Origin: Acorus gramineus
Taxonomy: Eukaryota > Streptophyta > Magnoliopsida > Acorales > Acoraceae
Reading direction: 5' to 3'
NCBI GenBank assembly: GCA_030737835.1
Contig: CM060856.1
Span: 2,452,952-2,516,951, forward strand
DNA length: 64,000 nucleotides
Each line of letters opens with the position of its first letter. Position 1 is the stretch's first letter. The translations under genes were made by a program, and so were the position numbers. The notes under the pieces are model-generated. The model worked only from the letters and a program-made list of their open reading frames with translations. It was not told the origin of the DNA and searched no databases. This document shows positions 1 to 10,928 of this stretch, one piece after another.

Positions 1-151
1 GGACTACGGGATTCTAGGTAAACGGGCTTTGTGGTAATGGCACGAAAGAGGGTACCGATCGAGGAATGAAGTTTTGATTGGTTTGCTAAGGCTGCATATA
101 TCCTGATGAACCGGATGTAAACTGTCTCAGAGCTGGTCCTTGATCAGGGAC

Positions 152-481
152 TCACGCTCCATTTGGGTAGAGTGACGAGACTTGTGTGATCCCCTCTACC
201 GTGGGGGTTTGCGCCTTTCTTGGCGGTTGTCTAGTCCTATGGCTGATAGGTGGGGACTGGGTTTGGACTGTTGGGGCTACACAATGGAAAATCTTGTTGT
301 GGCGGTCAATGAGAAGCTGGTACATGGTGCAGTCCCCATACGAAAGACTCGTACGGAGCTCTAGACTCAAGCTTTGCAACATCTTGTCAATTTCTTGACA
401 TTCCGTTAATTGCATACCAGTTCGGTGGACTAGGGTGCGCCACCTAGACACATACCGTTCAAATTCCTCCCTAGGCCTCAT
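152..481 (-). pseudogene. Gag core fragment (Ogre/Tat-type)
   Basis: Open for 109 codons. The start reads like the end of a retrotransposon Gag (Retrotrans_gag) domain: residues about 4-45 have the spacing seen in plant Ty3/gypsy Gag, an F-x-x-Y-V-x-R-W-R block, then L-T-E, then a hydrophobic K-M-L-x-S-L segment followed by L-R. Gag would form the retrotransposon particle. It lies about 1 kb inside the 5' LTR, where Gag belongs. The ATG drawn here is probably not the true start, because similar but interrupted sequence continues upstream. I judge it a fragment of a dead gene; family-level assignment only. Confidence 0.5.
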
Positions 482-1236
482 TCATTCTACGGTTAGGTCT
501 GAAATAGAGGGTGGAGAACCATTGCAGTGCTTCTCCTTCCAATGATTTTTGGAAGAGGAATGCTAGCAGAGGTTGGTTATCTAGAAACAGGTTATCTAGA
601 AACGGTCGGACGTCTAGATGAAAGGCGGTCAAATGAATGTCTGTGTCTCCACGACCGTTGTATCAACGAAATTTTAGGATTTTAAACCCCTCCGGTAGGT
701 GGACTGATAGGATCTGTCTCAGGTTGTGCAGAGACATGTGTTTTAGGGCAAAAGGGCCAGTTTTTGAGAGGATTCTTCGGATGGTTTCATCCAACGTTTC
801 TCCCCAGGGAGGGCTATTCAGTGGTCCCGGGTTGGAGGTGGCCTAGTAAGGGCTCGGGGTAGAAGCGGTTGGGAATATTGGATATGCGGGGGATGGTGAG
901 GCAAAGGAAAAGAGACTTGGACTCAGATTTACCTAGAAGCCGGGTGTTGGTAGTGCATTGGGGGCTGGACAAGCCTTGGGGGTCTTAACAAGAGTTTCTT
1001 GCTTCAAGGTCTTGGCCTGGTGAAAGTCGGTGAGGTCATTAAACATGTCATTGACCTACTTGTATCCTAGGGTAGCCATCCTCTCCTCTAGGTGGCTAAG
1101 GAATTTGGCAGTTTGGTCTCCTTGGTTATCTTTCTCCTCCACTATTTTCTCATGGGTGTAGGTCTCTATGGTGTGAATATGGAAAAGCCTAGGCGAAAAT
1201 GAATGCAGACTTAAAGTAGTAAACAGAGCGGTCAAG

Positions 1237-1342
1237 GGGTGCGCAGCTGTGTGAGACTTAAAGCAATAAAGGGTGCGCAGCTGTGTGCGGCTTAAAGCAG
1301 TAAAGGGGTGCGCAGCTGTGTGCGGCTTAAAGGCAGTAAAGG
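1237..1342. repeat. Three tandem copies of a ~36-bp unit
   Basis: The unit contains GGGTGCGCAGCTGTGTG followed by a CTTAAAGCAGTAAA-like segment and occurs three times head to tail with a few substitutions. It sits in the leader of element A1, between the PBS-like site and Gag. Short tandem arrays are common in untranslated parts of Ogre/Tat elements; no function is visible. Confidence 0.85.
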
Positions 1343-1479
1343 ATGTTGTAATGCAAAGTAGAGGAGGGTCAGACTTGAGGGGTGGGAAATCCTAGTTTTC
1401 CTAGAGGGGTGATGGTATTCTAGTCAGGTTATTGGAAGGAAGCAGAAGAGGATTACCTTCTGTTCTCTTCCACGAGGGA

Positions 1480-1498
1480 GGTCCCACCGTGATTGCCA
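1480..1498 (-). other. Primer-binding-site-like sequence of element A1
   Basis: On the minus strand the LTR end is followed after three bases by TGGCAATCACGGTGGGACC. It keeps the TGG start and a C-rich/G-rich layout resembling the tRNA-Arg-type PBS of Ogre elements, with several mismatches that could be decay. The position is right for a PBS; the match is imperfect, so the call is tentative. Confidence 0.4.
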
Positions 1499-1501
1499 GG
1501 C

Positions 1502-2765
1502 TGTCGGTATCGAAATTCGGGGAGGGGATTTGGAAAAGGCCCTCCTCCCTTTCCTTCCGGTTTTGGGTCTGCATGTGTGGTGGTTCTTCGGAGGTTCAGA
1601 TCCGGTGCACACCTTGGCAGGCTCGGTCTGATCGTCTCTTGGAAGGGTGGTGGGAGGTTTTTTTCGTTCCTGGCTGAGGCGGCCGATAGGTCCTTAGGAG
1701 GATTCAGGGGTGGTTGTGATCGCCACCTGCTTTTCTCAAAAAGCAAGAAAAAAAGTTGGGTGTTGGATTTGATCGCCTTCGTTGGGGGGGGGAGTTTGTG
1801 GGGTCTCCGCTCTGGGATACGAGCATGCCGCACACAGAGGTGAAGACAGGGATCCTCTTCTGCTTCAAAAACTTGACTAAAGGAGAGTTGGGACTAGGGG
1901 AAGGGCTGGCTAGTCGGGTTTAGCTGCCTGGTAGGGGGTGGCTGGTTAGAAGTAGCCACTTGGGACTTGGTTTAACTTGGGCAGAACCTGAGTAGGGTTT
2001 GGTTTTGGGTGTTGGTAAAGGTTAAGCTAGGTTTAACATGGGTTTTGGAGAGTCGATTTGGAGAGTGATTAGGTGTAGCAAATGGGTTTCTCTCTCACTT
2101 TCTCCCTCAAAGGTTTTGAAGTGGTGAAGGTTTATGGGTTGATTTGTGAGTGTGGGTATGGATTGATTCTTGGTTGATTCCTTTTTATATGGATTATGAG
2201 TTGGATGCCCCCTATTTATAGTAAAAAGGGGCAGGGGAATGTCCACTGGACAATAGATCAAAATGGATAATAAGGTGCCTGATTTGACCTCCCATTAGAT
2301 ATTTTGTTCTCTGACAATGTCCAGGTGAGGGGCGGCTAGTTGAAACTAGCCGCCCAATGAGGGGCGGCTACTCTCAAGTAGCCGCCCCCATCATGACCTG
2401 CCAAACGTCCCATCTCTGACAAGCGGTGGCTTGGGTCGGTTACTAAGGTTGAACCGGCCAAGATGGGGCGACTAAAGGGCACAAACCGCGTCAATCATCA
2501 GCATTAAATGATGCTTTATGTCCCATCCATGGAGGCGGTTTGGGTCGGCTTAAGGGGCGGCTAGTTGAAACTAGCCGCCCTATATGGGGCGGCTACTCTC
2601 CAATAGCCGCCCCTGTCCAGGTCCTTAGATCTTCTAAGTGTGGACTAGGGTTTCTGGTTTAGTTTTTCTAAGGAAGTTTTCTATTGAATGTCCAAATGTG
2701 GTTGTTTCCAATATTACTTGAAGTAAATTTCTTTTCTTTGGACGGTCAAAATTAGGGTATCTACA
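1502..2765 (-). repeat. LTR of family A (5' LTR of element A1)
   Basis: A 1264-bp segment that begins TGTAGATACCC and ends GATACCGACA on the minus strand (TG...CA). Its limits are fixed by comparison with the second copy at 6024-7314, which has the same ends and a target duplication. Shared landmarks are a CTATTTATA stretch, a CCACTGGACAATAGATCAAAATG block and four hairpins. Immediately to its right begins a family B internal sequence, so A1 inserted into element B1. The expected second target duplication is outside the window. Confidence 0.8.
2330..2613. repeat. Four hairpins in the family A LTR
   Basis: Two pairs of inverted repeats. Pair one: 2330-2355 (12-bp perfect stem, 2-nt loop) and 2361-2388 (12-bp perfect stem GGGGCGGCTACT, 4-nt loop). 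Pair two, about 225 bp further on: 2555-2580 (12-bp perfect stem) and 2586-2613 (10-bp stem, 8-nt loop). All share the GGGCGGCTA core. Equivalent hairpins, somewhat decayed, occur at about 6893-6950 and 7098-7165 in the second LTR copy. Confidence 0.9.
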
Positions 2766-3730
2766 CCCGGGAAACGTCCGGTAGGGATTTGGCTCTGCCT
2801 TCGAAGTTCACCTCTTCAACTAATAAAGTCGGACAAGCAGCCTTAGTCCTCCATTACGCAGGAAGTTGCAGCCTATACCTCTTCTTCAAGGCTGACTTGC
2901 CTTTGGAGGCGGCAGACCGTTCACCCACTTCTTCGAAAACGGCAGAGGGAGAAGCTTCACTGAAGGAAGAAGATGCATCGACCCCCGAAGACAAGCCGGC
3001 AACCTTCGAAGAGGAACCAGGGGCCCTAGCTGTGGGGAGGTTGATGATTTTGCTGAAATCCTTATCCTCCAACTCTTGAACCCCGGCGATCTGATCGAAC
3101 TTGACAATTGACAAGTCTAGGGTTGCACACTCCAAGTCATCTGCAAGGAGCATATGAGATTCATCGGCTATGAAAGAAAAGGTAAATAAGGCATAGAAGT
3201 CCAATGATTTTTATGCTCACCCAATTTCGTCGGACGAAGACAACATGGCACCCTAGCCTCTTCACCCGGAATGGGAGCAGGAAGCACCCAAGGACCACTC
3301 AGTTGCACAAGGCATTCATCCCTCCATCCGCTGTCGGATGAAGGAAGCTTTTCCACGAGAGGGACCGCACCCGGTCTCGCCTGAAGATAGTCAGCATGCT
3401 CCGACTTCCTCAAACGTACAGGTGGTGGATGTTGTCCACCCCGAGTTGAAGCTGCAACTTGCGGTTGATTGTGACAACGCACATCAGCACCCTTAACAGA
3501 TTAGGGGAGCATTGCACCGGGTGAAGCTTGAATCGGCGCATGTAGTCCCTGATCAACTCAGGGAGAGGAAAAGAAAGGGAGATCCTCAGCATCTGAGAAG
3601 GATACATGAAGAGCTGCTCAGGGCCGCTGCCCTTAAGCTCATTTACGGTTCTGAAAGGTGTAGGTGTGATGATGATGGATTCAGGAATCGACAGGGAGGA
3701 CCTTAGTTTCCAAATGATGTCCATCAACAT
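2766..3730 (-). pseudogene. Antisense gene aORF2 of element B1 (N-terminal half, spliced)
   Basis: Read on the minus strand, against gag-pol. Exon 1 (3221-3730) starts at an ATG in the context GCGCCACCATG. It encodes a block around F-P-L-P-E-L-x-x-D-Y-M-R-R-F ... N-L-L-R-V-L-M-C-V-V, resembling the plant 'putative gypsy type transposon' family (Pfam PF04195, recalled), then a G-W-R-D-E-C segment. The intron (3141-3220, GTGAGC...TTGCAG) is 80 nt; splicing joins KL to DDLECATLDL in phase 1 and gives an open exon 2 rich in Ser, Ala and Glu up to the A1 junction. One lost base after HHLY shifts the frame in exon 1. The gene is truncated at 2766. Its function is unknown. Confidence 0.65.
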
Positions 3731-3827
3731 GGTGGCGCGAGAGGGAATTAGAGAAGAGGCAAAGTTTGAAAACGAGCAGGGGATTTGATTTTTGAATTCT
3801 CTCTCCTCTTCTCGTCGAATGATGGAA

Positions 3828-3836
3828 ACTTATAAA
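3828..3836 (-). promoter_or_regulatory. Probable TATA box of antisense gene aORF2 (B1)
   Basis: TTTATAAGT on the minus strand, about 98 bp upstream of the aORF2 ATG. The same place in B2 (23229-23237) reads TCTATAAGT. The leader between them is a purine/CT-rich stretch conserved in both copies. About 490 bp between this point and the aORF1 stop codon (4328) has no reading frame and presumably holds the promoter of aORF2 and the 3' end of aORF1. Confidence 0.5.
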
Positions 3837-4327
3837 GCGGTCCTCATTCGAAAACTTCCTGCAATCATGACAGAAGCACAAAAATTGAAATCATGGAAGA
3901 TTTGCCGCCGAAATCTTCTACAAATATCGAGGGACAGCTAGCGTGAGAGACGAGGCATCAGTTTCAACAAACATGCAATCTACGTGGTGAATTTATTATC
4001 ACGTATTTTCCACGTGGCACAGAGAAAATACGGAACGACGAGAAAGCCTTTGCGGATAGGTGGGCACGAACAGAGAAATCCTGTTTGTGAACCTAGTTCA
4101 TGAATCCTGTTCGAGGATCCTGTTCACGGATGATCGTGGGTACGACTAGTTTTTGGGACTCTACGGTTCACGAATAGAATCGTACAGTGAGGAGAGATAA
4201 TATGCGAAGCACGCGAGTAGATAAAATACGAGCAAGTTTGAGCAAAGAAAGTAATTTTTATTCATTGATTGGATGAAGATTACAAAAAATAAATAGAGGG
4301 AAAAAGTTCAACCCTCTGCTCGGTCTT

Positions 4328-5603
4328 CTACTCGCCCCTTCCCACGAATTCTCCTCTCCCTCGCAACGAGGAGCTGCTTAGAACTTGGTGCAGTCCAAGC
4401 AGCTCCTCGTTGCTCATCTCTTGAAAACCACGTGAGTGGTCAGCATAGCCCAAGCGATAGCCGCTGGTGAAGTCTAGAAGGCAATCCTCTTCATCACCCT
4501 CACAAGCTTCACGGAGGGACTGCAACTGATGATCTATGGAGAGGGAGGCGGCATGAACTGAGGCTTGCAAATTCCTTGAAAGGCAACTAGGGGGGAGAAG
4601 GACACCTTGAAGACGGTCTTCGGGAATAGGAACAGCATCTGCCCCAGCACCCAGGGTCACTAGGGGCACCGCGGGCAGGGCGTCAGCATCCATGTCACGG
4701 GTGGGAGGAACAGTTTCCCCAAGGGGAACAGACAATGAAGAAGAAGAAGCAAGCGAGGAAGATGATCGAACAGCAGGAGATGGAAACGGTGAGATAGAAG
4801 GCGGTGGCGATAAGGTTAAGTCCACCGGTAGGGCAATGGAATTTGATCCAAAACCCGACCGGAGGAGCCTCGAAGAGTGCCGCCTCGCCCCATTATGCGG
4901 AGCAGTGGGAGGAGGAACCAAACCAGAGCCATCCGCTGACTCAACCACACCGGCAAGAAGCGTTGCAACGGGTGGAGCATGTCGTGGTTCCTCCAACTCA
5001 AGAAGCTCTCACCACGATCGGTCCAGATACTCCATCACCCGAGAGATGTCATCCATCCTCACCTCCTCGACCTCCAGCCTGGGGGCATCCACCATCGGCT
5101 TCCGGGGGCAACACAAGTGGTGATGGGATGAATCCCAACCATCTGGCATCCAAGGACCCCGGACCCAAATCCGGTGACTCTCCTAGTCGTGGATGTCACC
5201 CCGAGCCATGCCAAGGACCAGCTCTAGCGCTCTGGCCCGACGAGAGAGAGATGTAGAAGGACAGGGACCACCCAGAGGATGAAGCCTTGATCTGATAGAT
5301 CCAACAGACCTTGGTCAGGCCCAGCTCAACTCCTGTCTTCTTCCCCAACACGACCACACACATCAAGACACGGTACACGTTGGGGACAACCGAGATGGGA
5401 TGGAGGACAAAAAAATCAAGAAACTCTACCACCAAGCATGGTAGAGGAAGAAAAAGACCCCCCATCCATGAAATAACTCGGATGGAGGAGGACAGAGTAA
5501 AAAAAAGGGTGGGGGCCTCATCCTCAGATAACTCGTCAATCGTGAAGTCTAAGGAGACGCTCAACTCTCTGTGGAGGGCTGCGGTAATGGCGATTCTCTC
5601 CAT
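4328..5603 (-). pseudogene. Antisense gene aORF1 of element B1
   Basis: Intronless minus-strand gene of about 424 codons once one frameshift is allowed for. The ATG at 5601-5603 (MERIA) is chosen because the equivalent ATG is used in B2 and B3. Order: a helical start with LHREL; a hydrophobic LPLP-x-x-V-x-E-F-L-D-F-F block with NVYRVLMCVV (PF04195-like, recalled); a proline/serine-rich middle with a poly-Ser tract; and a C-terminal GYRLGYADHS motif before the stop at 4328. The break is a four-base gain in a CT run near 5230, absent from B2. Its function is unknown; related antisense genes (gene 23 of maize Grande) occupy this place in Tat elements. Confidence 0.7.
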
Positions 5604-5994
5604 GAAAGGTGGCAAAGGAATTTTCAGAAAGCAAAGGAAGGAGGCGAGATGGGAAAAGGTACTGCCCACTCGACCTTTAAATCTAGGCAGGGTGACGGTT
5701 CGAGAAGACGGCTGCACTTATTTCGCTGCAAACATCGAGGAGTAATCAATGCCAATAAAATGTGTATTCAAAAAATCCGAGAAGGTGCTGACATTTGGAT
5801 TTTCCAAACATCTTTAAAGGCCACGTGCCATTAAGGCTGACGTAGCAAATCAGCCGTCAAATCCTGGGCGGATAAGAGAATCCCGAGATGACAGGCGACC
5901 AGATCTTTGACCCCCCCGAAAGGTATGGAGGTGAGGTGATTTTTCATGATCTCCTGCTCTCTCAACAATCCAAAAGAGCAGAAGAGGGAGCATC
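5604..5994 (+). other. aORF1 upstream region and polypurine tract of B1
   Basis: No coding sequence is seen. It holds the promoter side of aORF1 and, just before the 3' LTR, a purine-rich run (5972-5990, AAAAGAGCAGAAGAGGGAG) that matches the tracts before the LTRs of B2 and B3 and would prime plus-strand synthesis. Confidence 0.6.
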
Positions 5995-6023
5995 TATGGA
6001 GGTAAAAATCCTTACCACGACAC

Positions 6024-7314
6024 TGTCGATATCGGATTTCGGAAGGGGTAGGGGGTTGGATGTTGTGCTCCGGAAAGCCTTCCTCCCTTTCTTCCGGTCC
6101 TTCGGGGTCTACGTGTGTGGGGGTTCTTCAGAGGCTCGGATCCGGTGCGCGCCTTGACAGGCTCGGTCGGATCGTCTCTCGGAAGGGGTGGTGGGGTTTT
6201 TTTGTTCGTTCCTGGCTAAGGCGGCCGATGGGTCCTCAGGAGGATTCAGGGGTGGTTGTGATTGCCACCTGCTTTTCTTAAAAAGCAGGAAAAGTTGAGG
6301 GTGGATTTGATCGCCTTCGTGGGGGAGTTTGTGGGGTCTCCGCTCTGAGACACGGGCATGCCGTACACAGAGGTGAAGACAGGGATCCTCTTCTGCTTCG
6401 GGAACTTGACTAAAGGAGAATTGGGACTCAGGTGGGCTAGGGGAAGGGCTGGCTAGTGGGTTTTAACCGCCTGGTGGGGGACGGCTAGTTGTGGGTAGCG
6501 GCCTGGTGTCTGGCTCTATTTTGGCAGAGCCTGGGTAGGGTTTGGTTTGGGAGTTGGCTGAAGTTAAACTAGGTTTAACTAGGTTTTTTGGAGAGTGGAT
6601 TTGGAGGATAATTTTGGTGTAGGAAAATAGGTTTTTTTCTCAAAATAGAGCTCTCTCTCTCTAGGGGTTTTAAGTGGGGAAGGGGGGTATGGGTTGATTT
6701 GTGAGTGGGGATGTTTGATGATGTTGGGAATTATAATTTTTGATGATGGAAGAAGTGCTTGGAGACCCCCTATTTATAGTAAAAGAGGTGTAGGGGAGTG
6801 TCCACTGGACAATAGATCAAAATGGGTAATAAAGTGCTTGATTTGACCTTTCATTAGATCTTTGTTCTTTGACATTGTCCAGGTGAGGGGCGGCTAGTTT
6901 AAACTAGCCGCCCAGTGAGGGGCAGCTACTCTCAAGTAGCCTCCCCCATCATAACCTATCAAATGTCCCATCTCTGACAAGCGGTGGCTTGGGTCGGTTA
7001 CTAAGGTTGAACCGGCTAAGATGGGGTGGCTAAAAGGGACAATCCACCGCAATCATGCTTGCTTTATGTCCCATCCAGGAAAGCGGTTTGGGGTCGGTTG
7101 GAGGGCGACTAGTTTCAACTAGCCGCCTGGTATGGGGCAGCTACTGTCAAGTAGCCGCCCATGTCCAAGTCTCATATTTTTCTAAGTGTTTGGACTAGAG
7201 TTTTCGGTTTTGGTTTCTAAGGGAGTTTCTATCTAGATGTCCAAATGTGGTCATTTTTAAGTTTTACTTAAAGTATTTTTGTCTCTTTGGACGGTCAAAA
7301 TTAGGGTATCTACA
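6024..7314 (-). mobile_element. Solo LTR of family A with GACAC target duplication
   Basis: A 1291-bp LTR with the same ends as 1502-2765 (TGTAGATACCC...GATATCGACA on the minus strand). It is flanked by GACAC at 6019-6023 and 7315-7319, a 5-bp duplication of the B-family LTR sequence CACGACACGTGTC. No internal region is present, so it is a solo LTR left by recombination between two LTRs. It contains the same CTATTTATA and hairpin landmarks as the other copy, with more mutations in the stems. Confidence 0.9.
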
Positions 7315-7468
7315 GACACGTGTCATATCAGGGATGACGTGTCACATCAGAACGGATGTGGGCCTACCTTGGGACCCACAAATCTGAGTTCTAATCCTTA
7401 GTCATGATGACTCGCCCGAATGTGCTGACACGACTAGATCCAAGGTCTAGTCGGACACCTCACAAAAC

Positions 7469-7643
7469 GAGCAGTCTAAGGCACGACCAGACACGAGATC
7501 TGGTCGGTCGACCTTACTCCTCGAAAGCAAGTAGTCTAAGGCACGACCAGACACGAGGTCTAGTCGGTCGACCTTACTCCTCGAAAGTGAGTAGTTTAAG
7601 GCACGACCAGACACGAGGTCTGGTCGGTTGATCTTACTCCTTA
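7469..7643 (+). repeat. 60-bp hairpin tandem repeat in the B1 LTR (3 units)
   Basis: Three copies, period 60 bp, each containing GACCAGAC-5 nt-GTCTGGTC, an 8-bp stem, followed by GGTCGACCTTACTCCT. The same array has three units in the B2 3' LTR, one in the B2 5' LTR, and two diverged units in the B3 LTRs. Confidence 0.9.
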
Positions 7644-7893
7644 CGGGCGAGCATATCAAGAGACATCGAGCAGAATGAAGAAACGGTCAAAAGACCACTA
7701 ATGCCTGTAACTGCCAAGGTGGCATTTAAGGCCCACTACTAGCAGAACGTGGGTAGTCAAGGACCGACGTGGAGCATAAATGCTGGGGGAGTTCACCTGG
7801 AAAAAATCCCACTAAACACTTAGTGGCAGGGCAGTTACAAGGGTAAAAAAGGAACTATGTGTGACTTGATCCCCAAGGGGTACGTAGGTAGCC

Positions 7894-7900
7894 TATAAAG
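7894..7900 (+). promoter_or_regulatory. LTR TATA box (B1)
   Basis: TATAAAG in the context GCCTATAAAGAGGTCGCGCG, followed about 20 bp later by GCACTC. The same block occurs in every family B LTR here (14322, 25986, 34327, 48725), which supports it as the core promoter of the element. Confidence 0.65.
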
Positions 7901-8102
7901 AGGTCGCGCGCTAAGCACTCTACATGCCCAGTCAGACAGTCAAGTACAGTCATTCATTGAGTCAAGCATAGCCAGTCATTGTGTGTCATTTTCTATACAG
8001 TCATTGAGAGAACAAAATCATAGCAAAAAAATTCATATAGCCCATGTTCATTTTTCCCAAGAGATTTACAAATTTAACTGAAGGGAAAAAATATCTACCG
8101 CA

Positions 8103-10928
8103 AAAAGAAATTGAAAATCCTTTGTTGGAGTTGATGGGTATTCAAAACAATAAATCTTTAAATTGAAGACCTATTGGAGCTCAGAGATCTTCAAAAGTCT
8201 AAAATCTCCAATGAGAGTCTTCAAAATGAATATTCGTATTAGAGATGCTCTTAAGGACGATCTTGGGCCGATCTATATCTTTTGTTTCTATTTTTCCCCT
8301 AACATTAAATTAAGAGCTTTGATACACGCAGTCCGTTTTACAGCCACATACGTTATAATAATGTAGCATATACTACACTATCATAGTGTATGCTACACTA
8401 TCATAGTGTATGCTACAGTTAGTTTTTTCATTTTTTTATTATGAAAAAAAATACATTAATGTATTTCATTACATATTTTATTTTATATAAAAACATACAC
8501 TTCAAATAGTGACAAAGAGTGAGTGCATAATTTTATAAAAAAAAATAAGATGGACTGCGTTTGTGACTGCAATGCGTATATCTTTTTCCTTAAATTAAAT
8601 GCCACTGCCAAAAATAATAAAAAGTCATTGCTCTTTGTCCGTTCCTCGTGAAGTGACTGTGATACAATTGACGGTCAAAGTTGAATTAATGGAGCATTTC
8701 GAGGTGGGAAAGGTCGGGGAAAGGGTGGGCCCAGAAAATGAAGCTTACGTCGGGATTCTGGTTTCTTCTTTTTGGCCCGTCCAGCTCTGGAACACTATCT
8801 TATTGAGACAGAATCTCTGACGCCTCCCCCTCCCCCCACCCCCCTTCTTCCCCCTCTGAAAAAACAGTTGCGCCCAAACCAACCCCTCCCCCCCTCCCCA
8901 AAATACACGACACTTCCCTTCTCAGGTCAAACCCGCCCACGTCTCGGATTAGACTCTCAGATTTATTCCCCAAATGCCCCCATTCTTTCCGAAGAATAGC
9001 CATTCAAAAACTGAGCCTCCGTTTGTTTGGACGTAGAGTAAGGGTCGGAATACTGTGGAATAAATCAGAATAGTTGGTTTGGGTTGTTTGACAACCTTGA
9101 ATACTCATGAATAAACTATATCAGAATAACAACAACTCTTCCGCTCATTTTTATGCCTCCGCTATTACGCTATCGCTTCTATGTTTCCCACCTTTGTTTC
9201 TCACCCCAAAACCCACTGGGCTAACAAGAACTTCTCAGTAGCTTTTTTGTAAAAAGCTATCAAGTGATATATGTATTCCAATCAATCCTTGGAATTAAAG
9301 TTATTCCATCAAAGAATATGTTAGACACTCTCAAATCAACTGTTACCATCTCTTATAAATTACTTGTCAAATCAATTATTATCATTTTTTTCACCTTTTA
9401 TAAATTTTCATCCATATTTTATTTACATTTTATACAAATAACAAAAAATTTGTTATTATGATTTACAAGGATAATAATTTAAAACACAATCAAACTGTCC
9501 AAATACAAAATCAATTATTTCACTACTATACTCATTTATACTAAAATAAATATATACTCAAGGAAAATTCCAATTCTAATTGCATCTTGAATTAAAATAA
9601 AAAAAAAAGTAACAAGATATGCATTATAAGGTAAGGAAACTTTATTTAATTTGCCTTGACAGAGACGACACTGTTCCCACGACCACTAAATTATGCCTTC
9701 GATCTTGAACAGCTTGATATAGTAACATTAGCATTGTTTTAGAAAGAAATGCTTAGATTGCTTCTTTTTTTTTTTTTACAAGCTTTTCACTAGAATACAC
9801 ATTCAATAATCTAGGGGCAATCAAGGTAGCCTACTTTTAAATATTTTACAAGCTGCCAAAATTTATTTTCCTGATTCTTTTATTCTTTAATTATTGCCAC
9901 GCCAGTACAGTAAAAATAGAAACACAAAATAAATTTACCTAAGAAGTGCAAAACCAGCTTTTCTATTTATTTCTTTAGTTTTCACCCTCATATTGGGAGG
10001 GGGGACCATGCAACGGAGGAGTGGTGTTGACGTGTCGAAGAGAGGAGCTGTTGAGATTCGTGAACCCACTTTTAGTAGGTTCCATCGAAGTCTGTCGTTC
10101 TGCAGCCGATGCTCCTCGGAATTATTTTTTCGTGTGTCGTCGTCGCCTTTGCATATATATATCATAATATTATTACCACCCCGAATGACAAATCTTTCTG
10201 GGCTTCCTGCGACGCATCTTTTTTCTTATCATGACCACCCATACCCTGGTTTCTGCGGGCCACTATTCCCTAAATAACCCTGTTCCATTCCAACACCAGA
10301 CATTTACTATTCATTACTGGAGACAGGTTAATCTTGGGTCAGAATAGAGAAAGTGAACGAATCTTGCCATCGCTGCACATAATTCACTGTTCGTATTTGA
10401 TGTGAAAAACTTTGCATGGACTGACTACGACCACCTTTTTCTTTCTTATACTGTGGTTGTACACTTGTACCCTATGGATAGATGGTACTGATAAAATATA
10501 TATTCATTTATATTATATGAATAACAATCATGATTAACGATGAGAAAAAACTATAAAAAGGACAAAGAAGATTAGATTTCTAAGATTAAGTGGACCCAGA
10601 CAGGTATACAAATCACGCCAGATAATAAAGCAAATATAAAATAATCTATTTTGCATGGGAAAACGAAAAAAAAAAATCACCATAAGCTAGCGCATCTACA
10701 GTAGCTCTTAGTAACAGTACCTCTCTCAATTGCATCCCTCACCACCCATTCGACATCGTCTCCCTCCTTACATGTGTCACTCTAATTATCTACTCCATTC
10801 ACTATCACCACCGATAAAACAAAACCAACCCAACATGATAAACAACGACCACAAAAGAACAAAAAGAAACAGAACCCTATCATCCTTCCTCTCTCTACAA
10901 AACTCAATATTTAATAAGTTTTACAGCT
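8103..10928. other. AT-rich intergenic region without recognisable genes
   Basis: Flank between element B1 and the 3' end of the bHLH gene. It has stop codons in all frames at short intervals. It holds a small inverted-repeat element (8318-8580), a pyrimidine-rich stretch (8820-8900) and poly-A/T runs. I see no conserved protein or RNA gene. Confidence 0.6.
8318..8580. repeat. Possible small MITE-like element with inner palindrome
   Basis: The left end (GATACACGCAGTCC) and the inverted right end (GATATACGCA...GCAGTCC) are similar over about 25 bp, and the inside is AT-rich. At 8363-8416 a 22-bp unit is repeated in tandem and contains the near-palindrome ACACTATCATAGTGT. No target duplication is clear, so class and limits are uncertain. 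Confidence 0.35.

Larger units (their letters stand above)
1..1501 (-). mobile_element. Element A1: 5' internal region of an Ogre/Tat-like LTR retrotransposon
   Basis: Read on the minus strand, this is the start of the internal region that follows the LTR at 1502-2765: a PBS-like site, a repeat-containing leader, a decayed coiled-coil-like stretch (about 930-1190) and a Gag fragment (152-481). The rest of the element lies left of the window. The orientation is inferred from three agreeing signs: the LTR begins TGTAGATACCC on the minus strand, the PBS-like site is on the inner side, and Gag is on the same strand. Stop codons break the reading frame between the leader and the Gag fragment, so this copy is defective. 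Confidence 0.6.
2766..8102 (+). mobile_element. Element B1: 3' part of a Tat-lineage Ty3/gypsy element, twice interrupted
   Basis: Collinear with the 3' third of B2 (about 22200-26200) and B3. It contains the end of antisense gene aORF2 (cut at 2766 by A1), antisense gene aORF1, a purine-rich tract and one LTR (5995-8102) holding a nested solo LTR. The gag-pol part and 5' LTR would lie beyond A1, left of the window. The right end is CCGCA, a mutated form of the usual CCACA/CCTCA end. Confidence 0.8.
5995..8102 (+). repeat. 3' LTR of element B1, split by a nested insertion
   Basis: The LTR starts TATGGAGGTAAAAATCC (TG mutated to TA), runs to 6023, is interrupted by the solo LTR at 6024-7314, and resumes to 8102. 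It matches the B2 3' LTR (25355-26200) throughout: the GACACGTGTC block, the 60-bp hairpin repeats, the TATAAAG box and the AACTGAAGGG end. Without the insertion it is about 810 bp. Confidence 0.85.

Noticed and set aside
4692-5256. Plus-strand ORFs of 143-150 codons
   Set aside because: Shadow of antisense aORF1; poor composition and not conserved as a frame in B2 and B3.
7469-7643. CRISPR-like repeat array
   Set aside because: Units are directly adjacent without unique spacers, inside an LTR of a plant element.
7404-7659. Repetitive ORFs on both strands in the B1 LTR
   Set aside because: They result from the 60-bp tandem units, whose length is a multiple of three; LTRs do not code.
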